NCBI GenBank assembly: GCA_012837395.1
Contig: DURF01000189.1
Coordinates: forward strand, 1-8,578
Source of the DNA: Acholeplasma sp.
GTDB lineage: Bacteria > Bacillota_I > Bacilli_A > Acholeplasmatales > Acholeplasmataceae
Direction of reading: 5' to 3'
DNA length: 8,578 nucleotides
Shown here: positions 1 to 6,645 of the stretch, in pieces
Position numbering within the stretch: the first letter of the stretch is position 1
How the letters are laid out: each line of letters starts with the position of its first letter
Notes under the pieces: model-generated
Seen by the model: only the letters and a program-made list of their open reading frames with translations
Told to the model about the DNA's origin: nothing
Databases searched by the model: none
Translations under genes and position numbers: made by a program

Positions 1-1
1 G

Positions 2-1825
2 TATGATATATCTTCAACACAAACAATCCATTTTAATATTATTGATAATATAGCACCAAAAATAATTAAAATACCAGAAATAAAAATGCCTGTTAAAACA
101 AAATTGTTAACCGAAAAAAATATCATTGAAAATTTAATTTACAATGATAATTACTATGAAATAGAAGAATTAATAGTTAAAGTTAATGGGCTTGCTAGTG
201 TTAATGTAAATATACCTAATGTTTATGAATTAGAATATGAAGTAATGGATCCATCATATAATACAACAAAAATAATTGGGTATTATATTGTTGAAAATAA
301 TATAAGTCCAGAAATTAAATATAATGACTTAATTACTATAAATTATGGTGAAACATTTAATTATTTAAATCATTTTAAATTTATTGATGACTATGATAAA
401 AACTTAAATACTTATGTAGACTTATCATCAGTCAATTTTAATAAATTGGGGTCATATAAAATTCAAGTAACTGCAATTAACAACGTTGGACTAAAAACAA
501 CTGTTAGTTCAACGCTTGAAATTGTTGATAAAGAAAAGCCAACACTTAACTTAAAGACGAATAATATATTAAATGTTCATGATTATAACTACGACTATTT
601 AAAAACAATTATATTAAGCGTTTATGATAATTATAATCAATTAACTATAGATGATGTTTTAATTGAAGGATTTATTGATTTTAATGTTGTTAATAAATAT
701 GAATTAACATATACGGTTAGTGATAGTAGTAATAATACTATTAGTAAAAAGGTTGTTGTTGAAATTAGAGATTTAATAAAGCCAAAGATTGAATCAATTA
801 AAGACTTAGTATTTAATATAAATGAGACTAAACCAAATTGGTATAATTATTTTTTAATTGATGATAACTATGATGATTTTTCTGATTTAACAATAAACTT
901 TGCTGAAAATAAAATAAATTTCAATAACTTAGGAATGCAAATATTAGAAGTAAGTGTTGCTGATTCAAGTAAAAATAAAATAACTAAAATATTTGAAATT
1001 AATATATTAGATTTAGAATCACCTGAAGTTGTTCAAATGGAAGAAATAATTGTTACTGATTTTACAAGTAAAAACAATGAGTTTTTCAAAAGTTTTTTCG
1101 CAATTACTGATAATTATGATAACTACATTGATATAAAAGTAAATATAAGTAGTACAATAGATTATGAAAAAGTAGGAGATTATGATATTGAAATTGATTT
1201 TATTGATAACAGCAACAATATAACAACAATTAATACAATAGTTTATATATTAGATATTATTAAACCAACAATAAAACTAACTACAAACATTATATATTAT
1301 TATATAAACGAAGAACCACTAAATTTCAATAATTATATTATGAATGTTAATGACAATAAGACATTGAAAAATGACTTATTTATTAATATTGTTGAAAATA
1401 TCAATTATAATAAAATTGGTAAATATGATGTAGTATATGAAGTTTATGATGAATCTAATAATATGTGTAGTGAAATTTTATCAGTTTATGTTGATAAAAC
1501 AAAAACAAAATTAATAGAAGGCCAAGATTTATATATAAAAATTAATGAGCCTTACATTTTAGGAACAAATATTAATTTATCAAAAGATGTCGTAAAAACA
1601 ATAACATATCCAAACAATATCAACACAAAAAAGCCAAATACAATAGAAGTTCTCTATATCGCATATGATATTAGAGGAAATTATGAGGAATATATTCAAA
1701 CAGTATATATAATGCCACAAAATGAAATAACAAAGTATAAAACTAATATAATCATTACTATTATAGGTAGCGTTATAATTGTCGCATATTATATTTTTGA
1801 AGTAAAAAACAAGAATAACTTTTGA
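2..1825 (+). CDS. Ig-like repeat surface protein, C-terminally membrane-anchored (5' end missing)
   Basis: The frame is open from base 2, so the ATG at 86 is probably internal and the gene starts before the window; about 607 residues are visible. They form tandem Ig-like units. The linker signature D-x-x-x-P-x-I (or D-K-x-K-P) recurs, with its proline codon at 56, 308, 539, 782, 1022 and 1265 and a diverged copy near 1505. Spacing is 77-84 residues. Most units carry a central DNYD or DDYD motif and a late D-x-S-x-N motif, as in DUF5011/HYR-type bacterial surface Ig domains (family placement by eye). The C-terminus has one hydrophobic helix (TNIIITIIGSVIIVAYYIF) and a short tail KNKNNF, giving an outside-facing single-pass protein without LPXTG. 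An extracellular stalk or adhesin role is inference; the ligand is unknown. The stop is TGA, and it overlaps the next gene's promoter. Confidence 0.85.
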   Translation, partial: YDISSTQTIHFNIIDNIAPKIIKIPEIKMPVKTKLLTEKNIIENLIYNDNYYEIEELIVKVNGLASVNVNIPNVYELEYEVMDPSYNTTKIIGYYIVENNISPEIKYNDLITINYGETFNYLNHFKFIDDYDKNLNTYVDLSSVNFNKLGSYKIQVTAINNVGLKTTVSSTLEIVDKEKPTLNLKTNNILNVHDYNYDYLKTIILSVYDNYNQLTIDDVLIEGFIDFNVVNKYELTYTVSDSSNNTISKKVVVEIRDLIKPKIESIKDLVFNINETKPNWYNYFLIDDNYDDFSDLTINFAENKINFNNLGMQILEVSVADSSKNKITKIFEINILDLESPEVVQMEEIIVTDFTSKNNEFFKSFFAITDNYDNYIDIKVNISSTIDYEKVGDYDIEIDFIDNSNNITTINTIVYILDIIKPTIKLTTNIIYYYINEEPLNFNNYIMNVNDNKTLKNDLFINIVENINYNKIGKYDVVYEVYDESNNMCSEILSVYVDKTKTKLIEGQDLYIKINEPYILGTNINLSKDVVKTITYPNNINTKKPNTIEVLYIAYDIRGNYEEYIQTVYIMPQNEITKYKTNIIITIIGSVIIVAYYIFEVKNKNNF

Positions 1826-1849
1826 CAAAAAAATATAAAATGCTATAAT
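1822..1849 (+). promoter_or_regulatory. Sigma-A promoter with extended -10 (flavodoxin)
   Basis: TTGACA at 1822-1827, a 16-base spacer, and TATAAT at 1844-1849 preceded by TG at 1841-1842 (extended -10). Both hexamers are perfect consensus. The -35 overlaps the TGA stop of the upstream gene. Transcription should start near 1856, which excludes the in-frame ATG at 1855 as the flavodoxin start. Confidence 0.9.
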
Positions 1850-1878
1850 ACTTTTTGTATGTAAGAGGTGATGTAGAT

Positions 1879-2295
1879 ATGGATAAAACAATAATAGTTT
1901 ATTGGAGTGGAACAGGTAATACAAAAATAATTGCCGAAAAAATTAAAGAAGGTATTAAAGATGCTTTTTTAGTTAATGTTGAAAATATTGACTATCATGA
2001 AGTTCTTAAATATGATAAAATTATTTTAGGTTGTTCAGCTATGGGCAATGAGAACTTAGAAGAAGAAATCTTTGAACCTTTTTTTGAAAGTATTGAAAAT
2101 AAACTAGATAACAAAAAAATCGCTTTATTTGGCTCCTATGGTTGGGGCGATGGAGCTTGGATGACTAATTGGGAAGAAAGAGTAAAAAAAACTAAAGCGA
2201 TACTTTTTGAAGAATCTCTAACTATTTACTCAACTCCTAGCACAGAAGAAGAATTATTAGCAGTTGAGTTTGGCAAAAAAATAAGTAAATTTTAA
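1879..2295 (+). CDS. Flavodoxin (short-chain, clostridial type)
   Basis: FMN-binding one-electron carrier of 138 residues, the same length as the Clostridium beijerinckii flavodoxin, which it strongly resembles from memory. The phosphate loop SGTGNT is at residues 10-15. The 50s loop is G-C-S-A-M-G-N-E (51-58), with N57 where the clostridial protein has Asp. The 90s loop is G-S-Y-G-W-G-D-G (85-92), with W89 as the flavin-stacking aromatic. The C-terminus FGKKISKF is typical. The start at 1879 is chosen because AGAGGTGAT at 1864-1872 is a good ribosome site and the predicted transcript begins near 1856. The gene is a single unit with its own promoter and a terminator directly after the stop. 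Its electron donor and acceptor cannot be read from this window; the adjacent zwf, which makes NADPH, is only a suggestive neighbour. Confidence 0.95.
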   Translation: MDKTIIVYWSGTGNTKIIAEKIKEGIKDAFLVNVENIDYHEVLKYDKIILGCSAMGNENLEEEIFEPFFESIENKLDNKKIALFGSYGWGDGAWMTNWEERVKKTKAILFEESLTIYSTPSTEEELLAVEFGKKISKF

Positions 2296-2316
2296 AAGAC
2301 CAAATGGTCTTTTTTA
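2294..2316 (+). terminator. Intrinsic terminator after flavodoxin
   Basis: AAAAGACC, loop AAAT, GGTCTTTT and further T residues: an 8-bp stem whose first bases overlap the TAA stop. The symmetry and A/T flanks could allow bidirectional use. Confidence 0.88.
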
Positions 2317-2342
2317 CTTAATTTTAAAAAAAATGATATAAT
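2314..2342 (+). promoter_or_regulatory. Promoter with extended -10 (zwf)
   Basis: TATAAT at 2337-2342 with TG at 2334-2335 (extended -10). The -35 candidate is weak (TTACTT, 2314-2319, 17-base spacer) and overlaps the U-tract of the preceding terminator. An extended -10 often compensates for a poor -35. Predicted start is about 2349. Confidence 0.65.
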
Positions 2343-2389
2343 AAGAAGCGATAGTTAAGGATATTATACTAATAAAGGAAATGAAAATT

Positions 2390-3640
2390 ATGACTAAAAA
2401 GGAATTAATAATTTGCTTATATGGTTCTACCGGTGATTTATCATTTAGAAAATTAATACCAGCATTAAGTAAGTTAAAATTAAATAACAAACTTCCGGAT
2501 AAAACATTAATCTTAGCATTAGGGCGAAGAGAATATACGACCGAGACATATTTTGAGTTTATTGAAACAAATAACCCAAGTGCAGAAACAAAACATTTAA
2601 AAGATATCACTAAATATTATAAAATGGAAATTTTAAATAATGAAGACTATCTTGAGTATAAAAATATGCTAATGAATTATTCTGATGAAAACACAAGAGT
2701 TATTCACTACTTAGCAATATCATCTAATATGATGATTGAAGTATCAAATAACATTTCAAAAAATGGAATAGTTCAAAAAAATAACTTAAAACAAAGTCTT
2801 GTTTTTGAAAAGCCTTTTGGTAGAAATTATTCAACATCCCATCAAATTAATGAAACACTTTTAAAAAACTACAATGAAAACCAAATTTACCGTCTAGATC
2901 ATTATTTAGGCAAAGATTTAGTAAAAGCAATTCTAGACTTAAGATTTAAAACAAACTTGCTAGAATCAGCGCTTAGCCCTAAAAAACTAACTTCAATCGA
3001 TATTGCAGCAAAAGAAGATGATGGAATTTTAAATCGAGGGGAGTTTTATGATCAAACTGGTGCTGTAAGAGATATGTTTCAAAGTCATTTATTGCAAATT
3101 GTTAGTTTACTAACAATGAATAAACCTAAAGAATTTAATAGTTTATTAATCGCAAACGAAAAAGTAAAAGCTTTAAAAAACGTAACTATAAAAAAAGATA
3201 GCTTAATCTTTGGACAATATTCTGGTTATTTAGAAGAAGAAAACATTTCACCAAATTCATTAACAGAAACGATGGTTAAAGTTACATTAAATGTTAAAAA
3301 TAAATTTAAAAACATCCCAATAAACATTTTAACTGGGAAGAAATTAAATAAAAAAGAAACATATATTAAATTTAATTTAAAAGATGGTAGCCAAATTAAT
3401 TTAAATATCTTTCCTAACAAATCAATTACCTTTGTAACAAAGTTATTAAATGAAGTAATTGATGTTGGTCATACATTTACAAATATCGATGATGAATACG
3501 CAACATTAATTAGTGCAGTAATTAATTACAAACAAGAAAACTTTGTAAGATCAGATGAAATTGAACTTGCTTGGAGAATAAGTGATAACTTATTAACATA
3601 TAAAAACGAATTAACAATTTACAATAATAAAATATTTTAA
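2390..3640 (+). CDS. zwf: Glucose-6-phosphate 1-dehydrogenase, compact form
   Basis: Oxidises glucose 6-phosphate to 6-phosphogluconolactone while making NAD(P)H; cytoplasmic, oxidative pentose phosphate branch. Seen: the N-terminal dinucleotide loop GSTGDLSFRKL (from about residue 12), EKPFG (140-144), the substrate/catalytic signature RLDHYLGK (168-175, D170 and H171), and G-A-V-R-D-M-F-Q-S-H-L-L-Q with the second catalytic His at 233. The C-terminal FVRSDEIELAWRI motif is also present, so both domains are complete. At 416 residues it is well below the usual 480-500, from shortening spread over several loops. Start 2390 is preferred over ATG 2381: AAAGGA at 2374-2379 lies about 10 bases from 2390 but only 1-2 from 2381. 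It is a single unit between two terminators. No gnd or pgl gene is adjacent, so the downstream steps lie elsewhere or are absent. Confidence 0.95.
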   Translation: MTKKELIICLYGSTGDLSFRKLIPALSKLKLNNKLPDKTLILALGRREYTTETYFEFIETNNPSAETKHLKDITKYYKMEILNNEDYLEYKNMLMNYSDENTRVIHYLAISSNMMIEVSNNISKNGIVQKNNLKQSLVFEKPFGRNYSTSHQINETLLKNYNENQIYRLDHYLGKDLVKAILDLRFKTNLLESALSPKKLTSIDIAAKEDDGILNRGEFYDQTGAVRDMFQSHLLQIVSLLTMNKPKEFNSLLIANEKVKALKNVTIKKDSLIFGQYSGYLEEENISPNSLTETMVKVTLNVKNKFKNIPINILTGKKLNKKETYIKFNLKDGSQINLNIFPNKSITFVTKLLNEVIDVGHTFTNIDDEYATLISAVINYKQENFVRSDEIELAWRISDNLLTYKNELTIYNNKIF

Positions 3641-3645
3641 ACAAT

Positions 3646-3688
3646 AAAACGATTTAGTTGAATAAATTAAGTCGTTTTTTTGTTTTTT
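3646..3688 (+). terminator. Intrinsic terminator after zwf
   Basis: AAAACGATTTAG (3646-3657) pairs with TTAAGTCGTTTT (3667-3678) with two G-U pairs and a 9-base loop, followed by a long T-rich run. It begins five bases after the stop codon. Confidence 0.85.
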
Positions 3689-3701
3689 AAAATAAAAAAA
3701 G

Positions 3702-3730
3702 TAAAAACGCCTAAATTTTACTAATATAAG
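3702..3730 (+). promoter_or_regulatory. Possible promoter of the surface-protein operon
   Basis: TATAAG at 3725-3730 is a plausible -10 in the 57-base gap after the zwf terminator. The -35 position (about 3702-3707, TAAAAA) does not match consensus. A promoter is expected here because of the strong terminator just upstream, but the motif itself is weak. Confidence 0.35.
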
Positions 3731-3757
3731 ATAAAAGAAAGGAGAACTAACGATATT

Positions 3758-4405
3758 TTGTTAACAAAAATTATACTACTACTTACAAACTTACTATCAG
3801 CAACACACAGAATAGGTATTTCAGGTCAAGATGTAGTAATTAATGATATAAATAAACCTTACAATCAAAATGAAATTCAAGAATTGGCAAATTTAAGAGC
3901 TTTTACACATGAATTTGGTGAGGTAACAAACTATATCATTTTAGTTGAAAACAACTATGAAAATAATGAAAAAAAGGAGGGGGTATATGAACAAAAATAT
4001 ACAATAGATTTAGAAGGCTATCAAGAGTATTATTATGTTTTATTAATATACAATATTAACTTTAACAAATCTGATAGTGTAGAAACAATAGAAATTGTTT
4101 CTACACCGAACAATTTTCTAAGTGAAAACAATATAATTTCTGAAATAATAAAAAAACTAAATATAAAAATATATAACTATCAACTTATTGAAGGAAATTA
4201 TGATGAGTCAAGTAGTAATGGTACATACTATCAAACATATTTAGTAACGACTACTAATGGAGAAAGAATTAATGTTTTAGTAGAAATAAAAGTATCAAAT
4301 AAAAACAATAATTATCTATATTTAGGTATAGGAATATTAATAGTAGTAACAATTATTACAATTATAATATTTAGTAAAAGAAAGAGGGTAAAAAACAATG
4401 TTTAA
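3758..4405 (+). CDS. Small single-pass surface protein, paralogue of the next gene
   Basis: 215 residues with a probable signal or anchor segment at the N-terminus (LTKIILLLTNLLSA) and a C-terminal helix (YLYLGIGILIVVTIITIII) with a basic tail. No enzyme motif is visible. Residues about 21-80 (ISGQDVV..NKPY....E) match the first Ig-like domain of the downstream protein (ISGDDVV..EKPY....E). Residues about 140-180 (EGNYDESSSNGTY..) match its last domain (NEYEGNENSSGIY..). It therefore looks like a shortened copy lacking the middle repeats. The usual DGDLT motif of DUF5011-like domains is altered here (EFGEVTN). The start is TTG; AAAGGAG at 3738-3744 lies 13 bases upstream, rather far, and an ATT at 3755 would be better spaced, so the start is uncertain. 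It overlaps the next gene by 8 bases. Confidence 0.75.
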   Translation: MLTKIILLLTNLLSATHRIGISGQDVVINDINKPYNQNEIQELANLRAFTHEFGEVTNYIILVENNYENNEKKEGVYEQKYTIDLEGYQEYYYVLLIYNINFNKSDSVETIEIVSTPNNFLSENNIISEIIKKLNIKIYNYQLIEGNYDESSSNGTYYQTYLVTTTNGERINVLVEIKVSNKNNNYLYLGIGILIVVTIITIIIFSKRKRVKNNV

Positions 4406-5927
4406 GAAAAAAATGCTTTTTATATTAATGTTATTATTAGGTTTAAGTTTTAGTATTAATGTAAAAGCAAACAGTAGCACTTTTAATATTAATTTAAATA
4501 TTAATAATAGTAAAGAAGTTATCTCTTCAGAACTAAACCAAATGTTATCATTTAATTATGATTATAAAACAGGTAGTTTAGTAATAAGGAATGAATCTAA
4601 GACTTTAAAGACAGTATCAATACCAAATAGCGGTACTAATGTTATCTCATTTGATTTAGATCATTTGGTCGATATTGATTTAAGGGATGAGCCTGGATTT
4701 TACAATTTTCGCAATTTGAATTTAAAAAACTTAGTACTTGAATTTCACAACATGGAAGGAAGGTTAGTTGATAACGATAATACAATATATGATTTATGGG
4801 GAACTTTTGATATAACTATTATATTTAAATTAAAACCAGCGATTAGTGGTGATGATGTAGTTTTAAATAATATTGAAAAACCATATACAATCGAACAAAT
4901 TAAAGAAATAATTAATTTACAAGCTCATGATGCTTATGATGGTGATTTAACAAACAAAATTGTAGTAGAAAAGGATAACTACAGTGAAAATAAAAACATT
5001 GTAGGAATGTTTAAAATACTGTTTTCTGTCACAAACTCATCAAAAGTCAAAACAACTTATGAATTAACTGTTAAAAATCAAGACTTTGACGCTCCGGTTA
5101 TTGTTGGTCCAAATGAAAAAGTATATAGTTATAAAGAAAACATAACAATTGATAATTTAAAAGAACTTTTTACTGTTAGTGATAACTATGATGAAACGGT
5201 TACTTTAAACGCTACCAGCAACAGTTTTAAAGGAAATACTGTTGGAACTTATGAAATAAGTTTAAATGCAAGTGATAAAGCTGGTAATAAAACAGTTAAG
5301 AAACTAAAAGTATCAATAATTGATGATGTAAATCCAGTAATAAGTGATAACAACGAAGGTGTTATAAAAATAAATTATAATGAAAAAATTACAAATGAAT
5401 TATTACTATTTGGTCTTACGGCTATAGATGAGATTGATGGTGATTTAACAAATCAAATTAAAGTTATTGAAAATAACATAGGAAAAGAATTAAAAACTTA
5501 TGTTGTTAAGTATGAGGTAGTTGATAGTTCAGGCAATAAAACACAATATGAAAGAACTTATGAAGTAATAAGTAAAGATGTGCCAAACTTCTTTGTTTCA
5601 AACAATGTTTTAACAATTGAAGATGTAAATAAAATGACAATAGATCAATTAGCTGAACTACTGTCTGATATATCAAATATAAGTATGAAGTCATATGAAG
5701 TGTTAGTAAACGAATATGAAGGAAATGAAAATAGTAGTGGTATATATAGACTTTCCCTTAAAATTATTGATGAAAATAATAATGAGCATATAATTAACAG
5801 AGATATTAATGTTTTTACTGAAACAGAACCAAATATTAAATCAAATAGCAATGTTTATATTTATGTTATATCAACATTAGTAATAGTCACTTCATTAGGT
5901 ATATTAATATATAGAAGAAGAAAGTAA
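4398..5927 (+). CDS. Multi-domain Ig-like surface protein, signal peptide plus C-terminal anchor
   Basis: 509 residues. A clear signal peptide runs from FKKK through a Leu-rich core, with likely cleavage after VKA (residue 24). Residues 25-146 form an N-terminal region I do not recognise. Four Ig-like units follow: about 147-230 (ISGDDVV, DGDLTNKIVV), 231-311 (DAPVIVG, SDNYDE, SDKAGNKT), 312-395 (NPVIS, DGDLTNQIKV, DSSGNKT) and 396-480 (diverged). DGDLT together with D-x-S/A-G-N is the hallmark of DUF5011-type bacterial surface Ig domains. The membrane helix is about 487-503 and the tail is YRRRK. An outside-facing type I topology is inferred; the role is probably adhesion or display. Start: GAGGG at 4384-4388 is well spaced, and the 8-base overlap with the upstream stop suggests translational coupling. 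Confidence 0.88.
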   Translation: MFKKKMLFILMLLLGLSFSINVKANSSTFNINLNINNSKEVISSELNQMLSFNYDYKTGSLVIRNESKTLKTVSIPNSGTNVISFDLDHLVDIDLRDEPGFYNFRNLNLKNLVLEFHNMEGRLVDNDNTIYDLWGTFDITIIFKLKPAISGDDVVLNNIEKPYTIEQIKEIINLQAHDAYDGDLTNKIVVEKDNYSENKNIVGMFKILFSVTNSSKVKTTYELTVKNQDFDAPVIVGPNEKVYSYKENITIDNLKELFTVSDNYDETVTLNATSNSFKGNTVGTYEISLNASDKAGNKTVKKLKVSIIDDVNPVISDNNEGVIKINYNEKITNELLLFGLTAIDEIDGDLTNQIKVIENNIGKELKTYVVKYEVVDSSGNKTQYERTYEVISKDVPNFFVSNNVLTIEDVNKMTIDQLAELLSDISNISMKSYEVLVNEYEGNENSSGIYRLSLKIIDENNNEHIINRDINVFTETEPNIKSNSNVYIYVISTLVIVTSLGILIYRRRK

Positions 5928-5935
5928 TTTATTAT

Positions 5936-5986
5936 AAAAATACTCCTTAATTAATAACATTTGTTGTTAAAAGGAGTATTTTTTAA
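5936..5986 (+). terminator. Long hairpin terminator of the surface-protein operon
   Basis: AAAAATACTCCTT (5936-5948) pairs with AAGGAGTATTTTT (5971-5983). The stem is continued past an AA bulge by TTAATAAC pairing with GTTGTTAA (one G-U). A T-run follows. It is unusually long for this window. Confidence 0.9.
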
Positions 5987-5998
5987 TAATATTATGTA

Positions 5999-6049
5999 TA
6001 AAAAATGAAGGAGTTATAGGTCACGTTTATCTGACTCAGCCTTCATTAA
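5999..6049 (-). ncRNA. Candidate minus-strand small RNA A (~50 nt hairpin RNA)
   Basis: On the minus strand a perfect TATAAT (6060 to 6055) has a 17-base spacer from a weak -35, TTCAAT (6083 to 6078). Transcription would begin near 6049, almost exactly at the base of the hairpin AATGAAGG/CCTTCATT (8 bp, 6047-6040 with 6011-6004), which ends in six T residues (6005-6000). Inside is a short GTCA/TGAC helix with asymmetric loops. The whole transcript would be one terminator-like hairpin of about 50 nt. It could be a real small RNA or just a terminator beside a chance -10. No match to a known class is recognised. Confidence 0.45.
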
Positions 6050-6054
6050 ATATA

Positions 6055-6083
6055 ATTATACGTTATCAAGTTTATTAATTGAA
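6055..6083 (-). promoter_or_regulatory. Promoter of candidate RNA A
   Basis: Minus strand: TTCAAT (6083-6078), 17-base spacer, TATAAT (6060-6055). The -10 is perfect and the -35 weak; in DNA this AT-rich a lone TATAAT is weak evidence. Confidence 0.4.
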
Positions 6084-6097
6084 ATTAAAATCAATAT

Positions 6098-6280
6098 TAA
6101 AAAAAGACCAGTTAAATAAATAGCTGATCTTAATTGAGAAGTCTATGCTGTAATGTCTAGCATTACACTTCGATTAGTTGGTGAACAACCAATACTAATA
6201 TCAAAGATATTAAAGTTCCCTAACATTCTTCTCTATTCTCTCACATCTCGTAGAGACTTCCCGCGTTGGGATGTGGGCAT
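6098..6280 (-). ncRNA. Candidate structured minus-strand RNA B (~180 nt)
   Basis: A consensus promoter (6316-6287) predicts a start near 6280, and a hairpin with seven U residues ends the transcript near 6098. The 5' part is strikingly GC-rich for this genome: 14 of 19 bases at 6260-6278. Helices read from the sequence (plus coordinates): 6270-6275 with 6242-6247 (6 bp), 6206-6212 with 6196-6202 (7 bp, loop of 3), 6188-6192 with 6178-6182 (5 bp), 6161-6167 with 6149-6155 (7 bp), and 6212-6216 with 6167-6171 closing a junction. Segment 6136-6144 can pair either with 6254-6262 (9 bp, one G-U; a pseudoknot with the 5' helix) or, through 6136-6141, with 6228-6233 (6 bp). There is no long ORF. No signature of RNase P, SRP, tmRNA, T-box or SAM elements is seen. 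It is standalone, with no minus-strand gene downstream to control. Confidence 0.7.
6099..6131 (-). terminator. Intrinsic terminator of RNA B
   Basis: Minus strand AAGATCAG (6131-6124) pairs with CTGGTCTT (6111-6104) with one G-U, then seven T residues (6105-6099). The opposite strand has no T-run after the stem, so it works in the minus direction only. Confidence 0.8.
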
Positions 6281-6286
6281 ATATAA

Positions 6287-6316
6287 ATTATAATTGAATA
6301 TCGGATAAAATGTCAA
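6287..6316 (-). promoter_or_regulatory. Consensus promoter of RNA B
   Basis: Minus strand TTGACA (6316-6311), 18-base spacer, TATAAT (6292-6287): both hexamers perfect. The -35 begins only ten bases after the U-tract of RNA C. Confidence 0.85.
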
Positions 6317-6325
6317 ATAACTAAA

Positions 6326-6397
6326 GAAAAAAGTAGCGCTTTGCCATACCAATAAAGGCTAGCAATGATAACAAATAATTATCAGCTCTCTACTTTT
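6326..6397 (-). ncRNA. Candidate minus-strand small RNA C (~72 nt, three-way junction)
   Basis: The promoter TTGACT/17/TATAAT predicts a start at 6396-6397. That is the first base of an 8-bp closing stem, AAAAGTAG (6397-6390) with CTACTTTT (6336-6329), followed by a six-residue U-tract (6332-6327). Between the strands lie a hairpin AGC-TGATAA/TTATCA-(AA)-GCT in plus-strand terms (6361-6387, 7-base loop) and a short GCC/GGC hairpin (6343-6359). The transcript is therefore a compact three-way junction closed by its own terminator stem. No ORF of note and no known family recognised. Start, structure and end coincide exactly, which argues for a discrete RNA gene. Confidence 0.65.
6327..6397 (-). 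terminator. Closing stem and U-tract of RNA C
   Basis: The 8-bp AAAAGTAG/CTACTTTT stem is followed by T residues at 6332-6327 on the minus strand. The 53 bases between the strands fold into two inner hairpins, so this is terminator and RNA body at once. Confidence 0.6.
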
Positions 6398-6402
6398 AAA
6401 CT

Positions 6403-6431
6403 ATTATATTATGAAAATTCAATAAAGTCAA
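6403..6431 (-). promoter_or_regulatory. Near-consensus promoter of RNA C
   Basis: Minus strand TTGACT (6431-6426), 17-base spacer, TATAAT (6408-6403): 11 of 12 consensus positions with ideal spacing. Confidence 0.8.
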
Positions 6432-6497
6432 AAAAATATAAAGATAATTAATTATATGTAAAACTTTCAGTTAATTGAGTGAGGTTACCTAAAATTC

Positions 6498-6526
6498 TTG
6501 TTAGTAAACTTTAAAATTGATATAAT
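6498..6526 (+). promoter_or_regulatory. Possible plus-strand promoter divergent from RNA C
   Basis: TTGTTA (6498-6503), 17-base spacer, TATAAT (6521-6526) with TG at 6518-6519 (extended -10). It points into about 160 bases without an ORF. Chance is possible in such AT-rich DNA, but the extended -10 raises its standing. Confidence 0.45.
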
Positions 6527-6645
6527 AACCATAAAGTAAAAACAAATTTTTATTATCATTAAATTATTTTGATGATTTAACCTTTGTTATTTATAATATA
6601 ATTAAAATTATAGTTTCTCTATTTTTAAACATTAAAAGAGTTTAT

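Noticed and set aside
86..1863. UGA read as tryptophan (mycoplasma code)
   Set aside because: Trp is TGG in all genes, TGA ends the first gene right after its anchor and tail, and the next promoter starts there. One TGA stop is limited evidence, but nothing contradicts it.
3971..3989. Strong SD-like run (AAAAAGGAGGGGG) followed by ATG inside the small surface gene
   Set aside because: The ATG is out of frame and reaches TAG after six codons; the run encodes Lys-Lys-Glu-Gly within the gene.
6233..6280. 15-residue leaderless ORF on the minus strand starting at the predicted RNA B start
   Set aside because: No ribosome site, very short, and the bases are explained by GC-rich helices; kept only as a remote possibility.
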